DNA of 5,432 bases from Spirochaetaceae bacterium (GTDB taxonomy: Bacteria > Spirochaetota > Spirochaetia > Treponematales > Breznakiellaceae), in assembly GCA_031265015.1 (NCBI GenBank), contig JAISDG010000084.1:1-5432 (forward strand), read 5' to 3'. The notes under the pieces are model-generated. The model was not told the origin of the DNA. It saw only the letters and a program-made list of their open reading frames with translations, and did no database searches. Each line of letters begins with the position of its first letter. Position 1 is the stretch's first letter. The translations under genes and the position numbers were made by a program. Positions 5,432-5,432 of the stretch are shown here, in pieces.

Positions 5432-5432
5432 G

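Overview
All the genes I can support in this window lie on the minus strand, so the window is best read from its right end to its left end. The composition (moderately GC-rich), the BspA-type (Treponema pallidum-type) leucine-rich repeats, the lipoprotein signal and the style of the small hypothetical proteins suggest a spirochete, most likely a gut Treponema of the termite-hindgut kind. That assignment is an inference from protein style and memory; no taxonomic marker gene is present.

Right part (5431 to 3115): the 3' end of a Gln/Ala-rich gene of unknown function is followed after 22 bases by a complete 676-residue lipoprotein gene. The lipoprotein joins a lipobox signal peptide, a CsgG/LpoB/TolB-like alpha/beta domain, a TPR-like helical pair, a beta-rich region and six 22-residue BspA-type repeats with a C-terminal cap. 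The close spacing and a good ribosome binding site suggest that the two genes form an operon, probably acting in the cell envelope. A strong hairpin lies just after the lipoprotein stop codon.

Middle part (2966 to 1696): three small genes run in the same direction. They encode a 69-residue zinc-ribbon protein, a 188-residue protein with a faint HNH-like EHLIPV motif, and a 104-residue charged helical protein. I recognise none of them as a named family. The first two are close together and may be translationally coupled (TAATG overlap at an alternative start). The third follows a 120-base, GC-rich, structured spacer. Its stop codon lies in a 13-bp tandem duplication.

Left part (1695 to 1): a 195-base spacer holds a weak terminator hairpin, a possible dispersed repeat and a promoter-like sequence right against the next start codon. 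It leads into an AAA+ ATPase whose first 500 residues are in the window and whose C-terminus is cut off by the left edge. The ATPase has an N-terminal helical region, a winged-helix-like segment, a perfect Walker A, a Walker B with Asn in place of the usual Asp, a sensor 1 Asn and an arginine finger.

I see no tRNA, rRNA, CRISPR array, transposase or riboswitch. The best candidates for something undescribed are the domain combination in the lipoprotein and the trio of small unknown genes beside the ATPase. Nothing in the sequence proves that these act together as one system.
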